A stretch of 64,000 bases of DNA from Hyphomicrobiales bacterium (GTDB taxonomy: Bacteria > Pseudomonadota > Alphaproteobacteria > Rhizobiales > Xanthobacteraceae): assembly GCA_017305665.1 (NCBI GenBank), contig JAFKKH010000016.1, positions 85,177 to 149,176 on the forward strand. Reading direction: 5' to 3'. The translations under genes and the position numbers were made by a program. Positions 8,861 through 18,794 of the stretch are shown piece by piece (within the stretch, counting starts at the first letter, position 1; each line of letters begins with the position of its first letter). Below the pieces are notes generated by a model. That model did no database searches. It was not told the origin of the DNA and was given only the letters and a program-made list of their open reading frames with translations.

Positions 8861-9694
8861 ATGCTGAAAGTCGCCTCAAAATTCTTTCTTGAAAAGATCC
8901 TGCCGTCGATCGTGGCGACGGTTACGGGCGCCTACATCGTCAACCACTACATCGTCGGCACGCCTGCCGATGCGCCGGTTGCTGCCGCCGTCTCGACTGC
9001 ACAGCCGGTCAAGGCGGCCGATGCCAAGACCGCAACTGAAGCGTCTGCAGCGTCCGACGCTTCCACGCACGTCGCCAACGTTCCCGAGGACGGCGTTCAC
9101 GCCAAGGGAATTTCCGAGAAGGCGATCGAGCGGACACCGGTCGAAAAGGTGAAGAAGGCCGAGAAGCCGGTCGAGGCCGCGAGCCAGCCGGCGGAGCCGA
9201 AGCGGCATCCCCAGGTCCAGCGGGAGAGGGCGGTTGCCAAGCTCACCCCGGCCGAGGCAACAACCAGTCCTGATGAGCGCCGCGATGCGACCGACTTGGC
9301 ACGCGCCGCGATCGAGCGTCTGCGCGGAACGAGAACGAGCGAGCGTCCGCAGGAGGCCGCCCGGTCTCAGGAAACCGCGCCTCGTCAGCCGGAGCCGCCG
9401 CGCGTGGCGGTCCAGGAAGCACCGCGTGTGGTGGCACCTTCGGTTCAGCCGCTGCCGCCGGCCATCATGGTGTCGACGCCGCGGGTGGAAACTCCCGACC
9501 CGCAGATGCAGCCTGACACCCAGCCTCTCGATCCGCGGCGGCCGATCCCGCCTGCCAATATCCCGGACGCTGCGCGCCCGCTCGACCTTCAGGCGAGCGC
9601 TTCAATCCCGTCGGTGCGTGCCCACGATACGACCGTCGCCGACGACGTGCTGTCGGCTGCCAAATCGGTTTTCCAGGCGGTGCTGCCGCGGTAG
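8861..9694 (+). CDS. Membrane-anchored Ala/Pro/Glu-rich hypothetical protein
   Basis: A 277-residue protein with one N-terminal hydrophobic segment (about residues 10-32, ILPSIVATVTGAYIVNHYIV) and a long low-complexity region rich in A, P, E, V and R, with no visible globular fold. The C-terminus (DTTVADDVLSAAKSVFQAVLPR) looks like a short amphipathic helix. Probably an inner-membrane-anchored periplasmic or cytoplasmic linker protein. No family recognised. GGGAGAAG lies upstream of the ATG and a strong terminator follows. Confidence 0.6.
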   Translation: MLKVASKFFLEKILPSIVATVTGAYIVNHYIVGTPADAPVAAAVSTAQPVKAADAKTATEASAASDASTHVANVPEDGVHAKGISEKAIERTPVEKVKKAEKPVEAASQPAEPKRHPQVQRERAVAKLTPAEATTSPDERRDATDLARAAIERLRGTRTSERPQEAARSQETAPRQPEPPRVAVQEAPRVVAPSVQPLPPAIMVSTPRVETPDPQMQPDTQPLDPRRPIPPANIPDAARPLDLQASASIPSVRAHDTTVADDVLSAAKSVFQAVLPR

Positions 9695-9718
9695 GCGTGT
9701 CGGCGACTGGATAGCCGA

Positions 9719-9755
9719 AATAAAAAACGCGGGCCAAAGGCCCGCGTTTTTTATT
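9719..9755. terminator. Bidirectional intrinsic terminator
   Basis: A perfect 17-bp stem (9719-9735 with 9739-9755) has a 3-base loop, a GC core (CGCGGGCC) and A/T flanks that give a T-run on either strand. It separates the convergent hypothetical gene and rpsU. Confidence 0.9.
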
Positions 9756-9771
9756 CGGATGGAATGTCGTC

Positions 9772-10071
9772 TTAGCGCGGAGCGCGGGGACCCGCGCCGG
9801 CGCCACGACCGCCCGCGCCACGATCACCGCCCGGACCAGCACCGAATGCCGGCTTCGGCTTCATCGGCAGCAGGCCTTCGCGCTGCAACTTCTTGCGCGC
9901 CAGCTTGCGTGCGCGGCGCACGGCTTCGGCCTTTTCACGGGCCTTCTTCTCGGAGGGCTTTTCGTAATGTCCGCGGAGCTTCATCTCGCGGAAAATCCCC
10001 TCGCGCTGCATCTTCTTCTTCAGCGCCTTGAGGGCTTGATCGACATTGTTATCGCGAACGAGAACCTGCAC
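9772..10071 (-). CDS. rpsU: 30S ribosomal protein S21
   Basis: A 99-residue basic protein beginning [20 protein letters not shown], the standard S21 N-terminus. The start is a GTG at 10071 preceded on the minus strand by GGAAGAGG; a longer frame to 10188 is not S21-like. The C-terminal tail after about residue 70 is a Gly/Ala/Arg-rich extension usual in this bacterial family. S21 joins the 30S subunit near the anti-Shine-Dalgarno end of 16S rRNA and assists initiation. Confidence 0.95.
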   Translation of the reverse strand: MQVLVRDNNVDQALKALKKKMQREGIFREMKLRGHYEKPSEKKAREKAEAVRRARKLARKKLQREGLLPMKPKPAFGAGPGGDRGAGGRGAGAGPRAPR

Positions 10072-10338
10072 GCGGCATCCTCTTCCAATTGCACGGAGTG
10101 TGAATTCGTCAGACAGCCGGGGGCCGACAAAGGCCATACCCTCAGCGTCAAGGGCGCCGATGTAACAGATCAAAACGAGAATGTCCACCGGCTAGGAGCC
10201 ATTCCGGCTGCCGGGATTCCGCAGATTCCAGGGGATTCACGCCTCACGCCACCTCAAAAAGGTTCAGAAATGGGTCACAGCCGGTTCCTATGGTTCCCGG
10301 GAGGGCGGACGATTCCCGCAATCTTATGGAGGTGCGAT

Positions 10339-11052
10339 ATGGACGTCAGGAAATACGCGGCCGAGGCGATCGGCACATTTTGGTTGACCTTTATGGGGTG
10401 CGGCAGCGCTGTGCTGGCCGCGACCTTTCCGCAGGTTGGGATCGGATTTCTCGGCGTTGCCTTCACCTTTGGCCTGAGCGTTGTCACCATGGCCTATGCC
10501 ATCGGGCATATCTCGGGTTGCCATCTCAATCCGGCGATCACGGTGGGATTGACTGCCGGCGGGCGGTTTCCGGCGGGGCAGGTGGTGCCTTACATCATTG
10601 CGCAGGTCATCGGTGCGGTGGCCGCATCGGCGCTGCTGTATGTGATCGCCAGCGGGGCGGCGGGCTTCGATGTTGCCAAGGGTTTTGCCGCGAACGGTTA
10701 TAGCGAGCATTCGCCGGGCCACTACAGCCTTGTCGTCGGCTTCATCACCGAGGTGACGATGACGGCGATGTTCCTGTTCGTCATCATGGGATCGACCCAT
10801 GGCAAGGCGCCGGCGGGATTCGCGCCGCTTGCGATCGGTCTGGCGCTGGTGATGATCCACCTCGTCAGCATTCCCGTCACCAATACGTCGGTGAACCCGG
10901 CGCGCAGCACGGGTCCCGCGCTGTTCGTCGGCGGCTGGGCCTTGCAGCAACTCTGGCTGTTCTGGGTGGCGCCGCTGATCGGCGGCATCATCGGCGGCGT
11001 GGTCTACCGCTGGCTCAGTGACGAGCCGCAGGGCGTCGTTGCCGGAAACTAG
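10339..11052 (+). CDS. aqpZ: Aquaporin Z
   Basis: A 237-residue water channel with six membrane helices and two half-helices bearing the NPA motifs HLNPAITVG (near residue 62) and [10 protein letters not shown] (near residue 183). The selectivity-filter residues seen in E. coli AqpZ are recognisable (His in [12 protein letters not shown], Arg after the second NPA), consistent with a water-selective pore rather than a glycerol facilitator. The start at 10339 has TGGAGG seven bases upstream; an in-frame extension to 9967 overlaps rpsU and is rejected. Confidence 0.95.
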   Translation: MDVRKYAAEAIGTFWLTFMGCGSAVLAATFPQVGIGFLGVAFTFGLSVVTMAYAIGHISGCHLNPAITVGLTAGGRFPAGQVVPYIIAQVIGAVAASALLYVIASGAAGFDVAKGFAANGYSEHSPGHYSLVVGFITEVTMTAMFLFVIMGSTHGKAPAGFAPLAIGLALVMIHLVSIPVTNTSVNPARSTGPALFVGGWALQQLWLFWVAPLIGGIIGGVVYRWLSDEPQGVVAGN

Positions 11053-11061
11053 GGCGAGTCG

Positions 11062-11089
11062 AAAGGGCCGCGATCAGTCGCGGCCCTTT
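11062..11089. terminator. Shared terminator between aqpZ and purK
   Basis: A 12-bp stem (11062-11073 with 11078-11089) with GGGCCGCGA core and A/T ends. It serves both convergent genes; the purK stop codon lies in the TCAG loop. Confidence 0.85.
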
Positions 11090-12186
11090 GTTTCGGTGAC
11101 ATGGACTTCCGTCACATGTCCCATCTTGCGGCCGGGGCGCGGCGCGCCCTTGCCATAGAGATGCACGGTCGCGCCGGGAACGGTGAGCCATCGTTCGTAA
11201 TCGAGAATGTCGTCGCCGATCAGGTTGGTCATGGTGACCGCGCTGTGACGCACCGGCTTGCCGAGCGGCCAGCCCGCGACGGCGCGGATGTGCTGCTCGA
11301 ACTGCGAGATCGATGCGCCGTCCAGCGTCCAGTGCCCTGAATTGTGCACGCGCGGCGCGATCTCGTTGACGAGCAGCGTCGGCCCGTTCGGGCCGGGCAC
11401 CACGAACATCTCCACGGCGAGCACGCCGACATAGTCGAGCGCGGTCGCGATCGTCTCGGCCATCGTGCGCGCCTGCGCCGCGAGCGTATCGGGAATTGCC
11501 GCAGGCACGCGTGAATACTTCAGAATGTGATCGCGATGCTCGTTCTCGGTGACATCGAAGGATTCGACGCTGCCGTCGGCGCCGCGCGCGGCGATCACGG
11601 AAATCTCGCGCTCGAATGGCACGAAGGCTTCGAGGATCGCCGCCTTGGTGCCGAGATCGTCCCACACCTGATCGAGATCGTCGCCTTCGCGAATGATCGC
11701 CTGGCCCTTGCCGTCGTAGCCGAAGCGGCGGGTCTTGATCACCGCAGGCAGGCCGATGATCTTGACTGCCTCGCGCAGTGTCTGCACCGATCTGACGTCG
11801 GCATACGCTGCGGTGCCGATGCCGAGATCGGTCACGAAATCCTTCTCGATCAGCCGGTCCTGTACCGTTTCCAGAATGCGATGGCTCGGCAGCACCGGAC
11901 GGCGCGCGGCAAGAACCATCGCGGTCGCAGCCGGGACGTTCTCGAATTCATAGGTGATGACGTCGACGTCAGCGGCGAATAGCTCCAGCGCTTCGACATC
12001 GGCATATTCGGCGCAGGTGGCGTTCTGCACCACGTCGAATGCCGGCGAGTCAGGATCCGGCGAGAACACCTGGCACTTGAGGCCGAGGCGCGCCGCCGCC
12101 AGTGCCAGCATCCGGCCGAGTTGTCCGCCGCCGAGAATGCCAATGGTGTCGCCCGGCTTGAGCGTCACCCGCTGCGAACCGCTCAC
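11074..12186 (-). CDS. purK: N5-carboxyaminoimidazole ribonucleotide synthase
   Basis: A 370-residue ATP-grasp enzyme that makes N5-CAIR from AIR, bicarbonate and ATP in purine synthesis. The N-terminus [20 protein letters not shown] is the family's nucleotide-fold signature; [17 protein letters not shown] is the ATP-grasp glycine loop and [15 protein letters not shown] is the conserved metal/ATP segment. The GTG start at 12186 overlaps the purE stop codon (GTGA), so the pair is translationally coupled. Confidence 0.96.
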   Translation of the reverse strand: MSGSQRVTLKPGDTIGILGGGQLGRMLALAAARLGLKCQVFSPDPDSPAFDVVQNATCAEYADVEALELFAADVDVITYEFENVPAATAMVLAARRPVLPSHRILETVQDRLIEKDFVTDLGIGTAAYADVRSVQTLREAVKIIGLPAVIKTRRFGYDGKGQAIIREGDDLDQVWDDLGTKAAILEAFVPFEREISVIAARGADGSVESFDVTENEHRDHILKYSRVPAAIPDTLAAQARTMAETIATALDYVGVLAVEMFVVPGPNGPTLLVNEIAPRVHNSGHWTLDGASISQFEQHIRAVAGWPLGKPVRHSAVTMTNLIGDDILDYERWLTVPGATVHLYGKGAPRPGRKMGHVTEVHVTETKGRD

Positions 12187-12671
12187 GTCGATCCCTCCGG
12201 ACGCTCACCGACCGCTTCGGTCTGCTGCTTGCGCCATGCCGCGAGACGGCCGGCCAAGCCCTGGTCGTTGAGCGCGAGCACGCTGGCCGCGAGCAGGGCG
12301 GCGTTGATCGCGCCCGCCTTGCCGATCGCGAGCGTTCCCACCGGAATGCCGGCCGGCATCTGCACGATCGAATAGAGCGAATCCACACCGGCGAGCGCCT
12401 TGGACTCGACAGGTACGCCGAACACCGGGAGTTCCGTCAGGGAGGCGGTCATGCCGGGCAGGTGCGCCGCGCCACCCGCACCTGCGATGATGATTTTGAA
12501 GCCTTCGGCCTTGGCGCCCTTAGCGAACGCGAACAGCCGATCCGGCGTTCGATGCGCGGATACGATGCGCTTTTCACAGGCGACGCCCAGCGCGGCCAGC
12601 GTTTCCGCGGCGTGGCGCATGGTCTCCCAGTCCGACTGGCTTCCCATGATAATGGCGACGGCAGCGGTCAT
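12183..12671 (-). CDS. purE: N5-carboxyaminoimidazole ribonucleotide mutase
   Basis: A 162-residue class I PurE that converts N5-CAIR to CAIR. The signature [12 protein letters not shown] (residues 7-18), SAHRTPDR (39-46) and [11 protein letters not shown] are all intact. It is the first gene of a purE-purK operon transcribed leftward, and its stop overlaps the purK start. Confidence 0.97.
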   Translation of the reverse strand: MTAAVAIIMGSQSDWETMRHAAETLAALGVACEKRIVSAHRTPDRLFAFAKGAKAEGFKIIIAGAGGAAHLPGMTASLTELPVFGVPVESKALAGVDSLYSIVQMPAGIPVGTLAIGKAGAINAALLAASVLALNDQGLAGRLAAWRKQQTEAVGERPEGST

Positions 12672-12795
12672 TTCAGCGATTCTTCAGCAATTCTTTCGGG
12701 AATCCAGAAACATAGCCTGGATTATAGGAGGGCGTCTTGACGAGGCAAGCAGTCCGGCATGGACTATCCTTTCTTGGTGAACGGCGGCAAGCCTT

Positions 12796-13506
12796 GTGAC
12801 GATGAAAAAGACACCTAAAGCGTCCTCTTCCACGGCCGCGAAACGCAAGGCGAGCCGCAAGGCCGGATCTGCATCGCGGCCGGCCAGCGCTCCGTCGGCA
12901 CGGCTGGCTGCGCTTGCGCCGAAGCGCTCGGCCGGCGGCCACGATGTGCCGGCCGACGCCAAGGCCACCATTCGCCGTCTGAAGTCGCAGCTTGCGGAAG
13001 CGCGGGCGCGGATCACGGAACTCGAGGCGTCGGCGGACACCGATTTTTTGCTCGGCATTTTCAATCGTCGCGGCTTCGAACGCGAACTTCAGCGCGCGAT
13101 CGCCTATATCCGCCGTTATCACGCCGGTGGTGCGCTGATTGTGCTCGATGTCGATCGCCTGAAGCCGATCAATGATGCGTTCGGCCATGCGGCGGGGGAC
13201 GCGGTGCTGAAGGCTGTCGTCGCGGCGTTGCTTCGGCACGTGCGCGCGTCCGATCTGATCGGGCGGCTCGGCGGCGACGAGTTCGCGCTGCTTTTGTGGA
13301 ATCTCAGCGAGACCGACGCCAAGGCCAAGGCGGCATCCCTCGAAGAGACCATCGACGGGCTGACCTTCACCTTCCGTGGCCATGCCATCACCGCGGGCGC
13401 ATCAGCCGGCGTCGCTGTTCTTGGTCCGCATTCCGACGCGGAGACCGCGCTCGAGCAGGCCGACAGCGCGATGTATGTCCGCAAGGCGCAGCGCCGGCGC
13501 GGTTGA
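12796..13506 (+). CDS. Diguanylate cyclase (GGDEF) with basic N-terminus
   Basis: A 236-residue cytoplasmic protein. Residues 1-50 are basic and disordered-looking, 52-80 form a short coiled coil, and 80-236 are a GGDEF domain. The active-site GGDEF is intact at 159-163, and an RxxD inhibitory site (R150-D153) lies exactly five residues before it, as in product-inhibited cyclases. No sensor domain is attached. Start is GTG 12796 or ATG 12802; neither has a clear ribosome site. It is divergent from purE. Confidence 0.9.
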   Translation: MTMKKTPKASSSTAAKRKASRKAGSASRPASAPSARLAALAPKRSAGGHDVPADAKATIRRLKSQLAEARARITELEASADTDFLLGIFNRRGFERELQRAIAYIRRYHAGGALIVLDVDRLKPINDAFGHAAGDAVLKAVVAALLRHVRASDLIGRLGGDEFALLLWNLSETDAKAKAASLEETIDGLTFTFRGHAITAGASAGVAVLGPHSDAETALEQADSAMYVRKAQRRRG

Positions 13507-13525
13507 AGGCGTGGCAGCGTGACAC

Positions 13526-13732
13526 TCAAGCGGCGTTGCCTTTGAGTTGCGACAACCGTTCGAGCGCCGCCGACAACGCTTCCTGCATGTCCTGCATTTC
13601 CACTTCGAGATATTCGTTGGCCATGATCAGCGCCTTGATGGTGCTGCGCAGGTTGCCGTCGCACATCGCGATCGCCTGATCGCAGGCCTGTTCGTAGCGG
13701 CGGTTTTCGGCAAGCGGTGTCGAGTCGGACAT
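13526..13732 (-). CDS. Small conserved-looking hypothetical protein
   Basis: A 68-residue acidic, helical protein starting MSDSTPLAENRRYEQ. It is rich in Ala, Met and Glu, with a likely helical pair (ALIMANEYLEVEMQDMQEAL). The ATG at 13732 follows a GGAGA and is preferred over a longer frame to 13909 of Arg/His-rich, unprotein-like composition. No family recognised. It converges with the diguanylate cyclase gene, ending 20 bases from it. Confidence 0.6.
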   Translation of the reverse strand: MSDSTPLAENRRYEQACDQAIAMCDGNLRSTIKALIMANEYLEVEMQDMQEALSAALERLSQLKGNAA

Positions 13733-13940
13733 GGCGGCGTCTCCGGCAGAATTCGGGGCGATGAGGGAAGGCCGATGTTCTCTTTTTGTTCTTCTTGAGT
13801 CAAGCCGCTTCCACCGTGCCCCACAGGTATTCCCGGCTGTGGCTCGCATTCGAAACGGCGCACGATCAGCTTCGCGCAGAACGTGTGTGGCTAAGGATTT
13901 GGCGGACAAAAACCGCCGCGGCGCGGTTCGCAGGTGCCGG

Positions 13941-14147
13941 TCAGGCGATGATGTCGGGCGTGATCTGGTCTTCGATGAACGCGATGCGGTCGCGCAATTG
14001 CAGCTTGCGCTTCTTCAGCCGTTGCAGCCGCAGCAGATCGGGCGCGGGCGACTGATGCAGCGCATCGATGGCAGCGTCGAGATCACGGTGTTCCTGTTGC
14101 AGCCGGGCGAGCTCGGCTCCGAGTTCGCGCTCTTCTTCGTCGGTCAT
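13941..14147 (-). CDS. DUF465 (YdcH-like) small coiled-coil protein
   Basis: A 68-residue protein with a DUF465-type helical hairpin: ELARLQQEHRDLDAAIDAL, a short turn, then LQRLKKRKLQLRDRIAFIED. The KKRKLQLRDRI segment is the family hallmark. Start chosen at 14147 because the upstream extension to 14258 is not family-like. Function unknown. A second DUF465 gene lies 240 bases to the right on the opposite strand. Confidence 0.8.
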   Translation of the reverse strand: MTDEEERELGAELARLQQEHRDLDAAIDALHQSPAPDLLRLQRLKKRKLQLRDRIAFIEDQITPDIIA

Positions 14148-14386
14148 GATGACGTTTTGACTTGAATCGCGAAGAGTTTGCGAAAGGTTGTGAGTTTCAC
14201 TGCGGCGAATTATCGCCCTTGTGCGCGCGCCGTGCAAGCCGCCGGGTTCCATGCTCACGGTTCATTTCGGATATTCCCGGAAATATGATCGATGCGTTTT
14301 TCTGTCCCATCGACAGTCCGTGCCGCTCATGTAAACTCAACTGTCCGGATCGAATCTGAGGTTTAATCTTACCGAGGAGGTTTCGA

Positions 14387-14572
14387 ATGGCAATTCAGGC
14401 GCATCTCGTTGAACTGGAACGGAAACACCGCATCCTCGAAGACGAATTGCACGATGCTCTCCTGCATCTATCCACAGACGATATGAGGATCGTCGAACTG
14501 AAGCGCCGGAAACTGATGGTCAAGGACGAAATCGAAAGACTGAGGCAATCGACCGCCGAGACGCTCCATTAG
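14387..14572 (+). CDS. DUF465 (YdcH-like) small coiled-coil protein, second copy
   Basis: A 61-residue protein with the same DUF465 plan: HLVELERKHRILEDELHDAL then IVELKRRKLMVKDEIERL. A strong GAGGAGG (14374-14380) precedes the ATG by 6 bases. It is divergent from the DUF465 gene at 13941-14147, with which it shares the family motif but little else, so the two are diverged paralogues. Confidence 0.85.
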   Translation: MAIQAHLVELERKHRILEDELHDALLHLSTDDMRIVELKRRKLMVKDEIERLRQSTAETLH

Positions 14573-14649
14573 CGTCGCGGCTTTTTCTCTCTAAAGCGGA
14601 TTGCGACGAGCGAGCCGACGTCACGGCTGTTCGTCAGCGACGGCGACGT

Positions 14650-15753
14650 TTATGCGTTAGCCAGCGTGATCACATGATCCGCGAGCGCGAGTGATGACGT
14701 GAGTCCGGGCGACTCGATCCCGAACAGGTTGATCAGTCCGCTGACGCCGTGGTCGCGCGGCCCCTCGATCACGAAATCCTGTTTCGCGACCGCTGGCGGC
14801 ACGATCTTGGGCCGGATGCCGGAATAGGCCGGCATCAGTGCGCCGTCGGGCAGCCCCGGCCAGTAGCGCCGGATCGCCGGGTAGAAGCGTGCGGCCCGCG
14901 CCGGATCGACGGTGTAGTCCTCTTCGTCGATCCATTCCACGTCGGGACCGAACCGCGCCTGTCCGGCGAGATCCAGCGTCAGGTGCACGCCGAGGCCCCC
15001 CGGCTCGGGCACCGGATAGATCAGCCGCGTAAACGGCGCGCGGGCACTGCAGCTGAAATAGTTTCCCTTGGCGAGGTAAGCCGGCGGAATCCGCTCCACC
15101 GGCATGCCTTCGATGCTGCGCGCCACTGCCGTCGCGCCAAGCCCGGCGGCGTTGACCAGCAGCTTGCAGGCGAGCGTCATCGGTGTGTCGCCGCCGGTCT
15201 CGATCTCCAGTCCGTCCGAGACGGCCTTGGCGCGCGCGAGCGGCGTGTGAAACGCAAACGCCGCGCCGTGGTGCTCGGCATCGCCTTGCAATGCCAGCAT
15301 GTAGGCGTGGCTATCGATGATGCCAGTGGTCGGAGACAGCAGCGCGGCCACGCAGTTCAGTGCCGGTTCGAGCGTACGCGCCGCGTCTCCGTTCAGCATC
15401 TGCATGCCCTCGACGCCGTTGGCTTCGGCGTGCGCCTGGATCGCCTGCAGCTTGCCAGCCTCGTCCGGCGTGGTCGCGACGATCAGCTTGCCGCTGTTGC
15501 GATGGGGAATGCCGTGATCGCGGCAATAGCCGTAGAGCGCGCGGCGGCCGCTGACGCACATCCGCGCCATCAGGCTTCCCGCTGGATAATAGATGCCGGC
15601 GTGGATCACTTCGCTGTTGCGCGATGACGTTCCGGTGCCGATCCCTTCGGCTGCTTCGAGAACGACGACCTCCCGACCGGATTGGGCCAGTCGCCTTGCG
15701 ATCGCGAGCCCGACCACGCCCGCGCCGACCACCACGCACTCAACACTGTCCAT
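14650..15753 (-). CDS. FAD-dependent oxidoreductase, L-2-hydroxyglutarate-oxidase-like
   Basis: A 367-residue protein with an N-terminal FAD-binding motif ([18 protein letters not shown], residues 6-23) and the family stretch [20 protein letters not shown] near residue 43. The C-terminal DAO-type fold ends [20 protein letters not shown]. These match the L2HGDH/LhgO branch of DAO-fold flavoproteins, which oxidise L-2-hydroxyglutarate or related 2-hydroxy acids. The substrate is inferred from that resemblance. It stands alone on the minus strand. Confidence 0.85.
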   Translation of the reverse strand: MDSVECVVVGAGVVGLAIARRLAQSGREVVVLEAAEGIGTGTSSRNSEVIHAGIYYPAGSLMARMCVSGRRALYGYCRDHGIPHRNSGKLIVATTPDEAGKLQAIQAHAEANGVEGMQMLNGDAARTLEPALNCVAALLSPTTGIIDSHAYMLALQGDAEHHGAAFAFHTPLARAKAVSDGLEIETGGDTPMTLACKLLVNAAGLGATAVARSIEGMPVERIPPAYLAKGNYFSCSARAPFTRLIYPVPEPGGLGVHLTLDLAGQARFGPDVEWIDEEDYTVDPARAARFYPAIRRYWPGLPDGALMPAYSGIRPKIVPPAVAKQDFVIEGPRDHGVSGLINLFGIESPGLTSSLALADHVITLANA

Positions 15754-15990
15754 TGGTCGCCTGGAAGAATTGCCGGTTGCCGGCAGAACGTTCTGCGGTT
15801 CGAGAAATCGCTCTCGTTGCTATCTTGAAGCTGCTTCCGCTCTCCGTCAGGCCGGTTCCCGTTAGCAGAGTATTAATCATGGGAGGCCATTTGCCGGAAT
15901 TTCGCCCGGTTTTTTCGGGGGCAGGAGTATGCGTTTACCCGATTCAAACCCGCGAAGCCAGACACTCCCCATGCAAATCTCAGGTGGGCG

Positions 15991-18681
15991 ATGGCTGGCA
16001 AGAATTGGCAGGCAGGCGGCAAGAATGCGATTGCTGCGGGGGGCATCGTGTGCGCCGCCATCGCGGCGTCGTCGACCTGCGCGCGTGCGGCCGCTAACGG
16101 ATTCTCACCGGACAGCTATATCGCATTCGCCGATCCCGGCCTGATCTGGGAAATCCTGGTCGGCGCCTTCGTCGTCGTGTCCTTCCTGGCGGCGGTCGTT
16201 ATCTGGGCGACGTCGGCGCTGCGCAGGGTCAAACGTTCGCATCTGCGCAAACATGCATTCATCAGTTCGGCGCTGAACAATCTCAACCAGGGCGTCGTGA
16301 TGACGGATTCGCGGCGGCGGGTCATCTTCTGCAACGACCGCTATCTTCAGATCTACGGACTGACGCGCTCGGATGTCCCGCCCGGGATGACCGGACCCGA
16401 ACTGCTCGATCTGCGTCGCGCGCGTGGCGGTCTGGACGTCAGCAACGATGAATTCTATCGGCTGTCGGATGCCGGGGAGAGCCTTGTCACCGAGCTGCCC
16501 GACGGCCGTTCGATCGTGGTGCGGCACTGGAGACTGCCGAACGGCGGCGCTGTGGCGACGCATGAGGATTGCAGCGAGCAGCGCAAGCTTGCGAAGCAAC
16601 TGGCGACGACCAAGCAGTTTCTGGAATCCGTCATCGATACCGTGCCGGTGTGCATCGCCGCGAAAACGATCGAGGACGGCCGTTACATCCTGACGAACCG
16701 GGCTTTCGAGAAATTTGCGGCGATCCCCCGCGAGCAAATTCTCGGTAAGCGCTCCGATGACATCTACGCCGCGCATACCGCCGCCGCGATCGCCGTCGCG
16801 GATCGTCGGGCCGCCACCACGTCCGATAGCTTCACGCTCGATGAAATGGACGTCGATCGTGGTTCCGGTCCCCGCACGATGGCCAGCAAGCGCATCGTCG
16901 CACGAAACGAGCGTGGCAATCCGGAATTTCTGATCACGATGTTCGAGGATGTGACCGACCGCAAATCGCTGTCGCGCGAGCTGGAAAACACCAAGAAATT
17001 CCTTGAAACGGTCGTCGACAACATTCCCGTGGCGTTGGTCGTCCAGCGCGTCAGCGATGGACATTATCTGCTCGCCAATCGCAGCGCAGAGACCATCCTC
17101 AATCGCCGCCGCGAGGATGCCACCGGCTTGACCGCAAACGACATCTTCGATCCGCGCGAGGCGAAATTGATCGTCGCCCGCGATGAGGCGGCGATCAAGA
17201 AGGGCGGTCTGCTGACGGAGGAGCATCCGATCAGCACCAGCGAGGGTTTGCGGTTGTTCCTCACGCGCCGCGTTACGGTGCCGGATGAGGACGGCGAACC
17301 CCAATATCTGATCAAGACCCACGAGGACGTGACCTACCGCCGCCAGACCGAGTCGCGCATGGCGCACATGGCCTACCACGACGGATTGACCGACCTGCCG
17401 AACCGCACCGCCTTCCTGAAGGCGCTGTCGCAGATGATCGAGGCGTGTCAGGGCACGGACGAGGAATTCGCGGTGCTGTCGGTCGACCTCGACGGACTCA
17501 AGGAGATCAACGACGTGTTCGGCCATGCGGTTGGCGACAAGCTGCTGATCGAGGTGGCGCGGCGCATTCAGGGCGCGGCGCAGGGCGGCGTGGTCGCACG
17601 GCTCAGCGGCGACGAGTTCGGCCTGATCATCGACGGCAAGCAGCCCGCGGCCGGGGCCGCACTCGCCGAACAACTGGCTGAAGCGATGATTCCGGAATTT
17701 CTGGTCGACGGCAAATCGGTCAGGACCGGTCTTACGACCGGCATTTCGCTGTTTCCGCGTGACGGTACCGATCCGGCGTCGCTGCTCGCCAATGCCAGCG
17801 TCGCGCTGTTCCGCGCCAAGGCGAAATCGCGCGGCTCCATCAGTGTCTTCGAACCGGAGATGGATCGGCAGATTCGCGATCGCCGCGTGCTGCACCAGGA
17901 TCTCTCCAACGCCATCCGGAACGGCGAATTGTCGCTGCACTACCAGCCGCAGGCGCGCACCAGTTGCGATTGCGCGACGGCCGACGTGACCGGCTTCGAG
18001 GCGCTGGCGCGATGGATTCACCCGACCCGCGGTTTCGTTCCGCCCAGCGATTTCATTCCGCTCGCCGAGGAGAGCGGCCTGATCGTGGCGATGGGCGAGT
18101 GGATTTTGCGCGAGGCTTGCCGCGAGGCGGCGTCCTGGCCGATCCCGAAGCAGATCGCCGTCAACCTGTCGCCCGCCCAGTTCATTCACGGCGATCTGGT
18201 GGGGCTGGTGCATTCGATTCTGCTCGAGACCGGCCTCAATCCCAGCCGGCTGGAGCTCGAAATCACCGAAGGCGTGCTGATCGAGGATTTTGATCGCGGT
18301 CTTGCGCTATTGCGGCGGCTGAAGGCACTCGGCGTCCGTATCTCGATGGACGACTTTGGCAGCGGCTACTCGTCGCTGACCTATCTGCAGGCGTTCCCGT
18401 TCGACAAGATCAAGATCGACCGTGCGTTCGTCATGCACCTCGGGCGAAACCCGCAGTCGGCCGCGATCGTCCGCGCGGTGATCGGCCTTGGTCATGGTCT
18501 CGATGTGTCGCTCGTCGCGGAAGGCGTCGAGACCCAAGAGCAACTCGGCTTCCTCGCCGAGGAGGGCTGCGATGCGGTTCAGGGCTATTTGATCGGCAAG
18601 CCGGCGCCGATCGCGCAGTACGCCACCCTCGTTGGACGCTCGCCCCAGACGTCCGACAGGATGTCCCGCAAAGTCGGTTGA
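15991..18681 (+). CDS. PAS-GGDEF-EAL protein (c-di-GMP turnover)
   Basis: An 896-residue membrane protein. A first hydrophobic segment (about 13-32) and a second helix (about 50-72, ILVGAFVVVSFLAAVVIWAT) precede three PAS-like units (about 85-195, 205-325, 330-445), a GGDEF domain (about 455-615) and an EAL domain (about 630-870). The cyclase motif reads SGDEF, and no RxxD site precedes it. The EAL part retains GFEALARW, DDFGSGYSSL and KIDRAF, and its catalytic acidic residues look intact. It probably degrades c-di-GMP; cyclase activity is uncertain. No neighbouring partner is visible. Confidence 0.92.
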   Translation: MAGKNWQAGGKNAIAAGGIVCAAIAASSTCARAAANGFSPDSYIAFADPGLIWEILVGAFVVVSFLAAVVIWATSALRRVKRSHLRKHAFISSALNNLNQGVVMTDSRRRVIFCNDRYLQIYGLTRSDVPPGMTGPELLDLRRARGGLDVSNDEFYRLSDAGESLVTELPDGRSIVVRHWRLPNGGAVATHEDCSEQRKLAKQLATTKQFLESVIDTVPVCIAAKTIEDGRYILTNRAFEKFAAIPREQILGKRSDDIYAAHTAAAIAVADRRAATTSDSFTLDEMDVDRGSGPRTMASKRIVARNERGNPEFLITMFEDVTDRKSLSRELENTKKFLETVVDNIPVALVVQRVSDGHYLLANRSAETILNRRREDATGLTANDIFDPREAKLIVARDEAAIKKGGLLTEEHPISTSEGLRLFLTRRVTVPDEDGEPQYLIKTHEDVTYRRQTESRMAHMAYHDGLTDLPNRTAFLKALSQMIEACQGTDEEFAVLSVDLDGLKEINDVFGHAVGDKLLIEVARRIQGAAQGGVVARLSGDEFGLIIDGKQPAAGAALAEQLAEAMIPEFLVDGKSVRTGLTTGISLFPRDGTDPASLLANASVALFRAKAKSRGSISVFEPEMDRQIRDRRVLHQDLSNAIRNGELSLHYQPQARTSCDCATADVTGFEALARWIHPTRGFVPPSDFIPLAEESGLIVAMGEWILREACREAASWPIPKQIAVNLSPAQFIHGDLVGLVHSILLETGLNPSRLELEITEGVLIEDFDRGLALLRRLKALGVRISMDDFGSGYSSLTYLQAFPFDKIKIDRAFVMHLGRNPQSAAIVRAVIGLGHGLDVSLVAEGVETQEQLGFLAEEGCDAVQGYLIGKPAPIAQYATLVGRSPQTSDRMSRKVG

Positions 18682-18794
18682 CGCGGCATCCGCCGCAACC
18701 CCGCGACGATAATGTTGTGGCTTCCGCCCTCCGGCGCGGTTGAGCGATGGCGCGTCTGTCACTAGCCTCTGCATCGCGAAAGGGGCGGGACGGA

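Noticed and set aside
9967-10338. N-terminal extension of aqpZ
   Set aside because: Overlaps rpsU and has no aquaporin similarity; the start at 10339 has a good ribosome site.
16105-18213. 702-codon frame opposite the PAS-GGDEF-EAL gene
   Set aside because: Antisense shadow; the plus-strand protein has clear domains.
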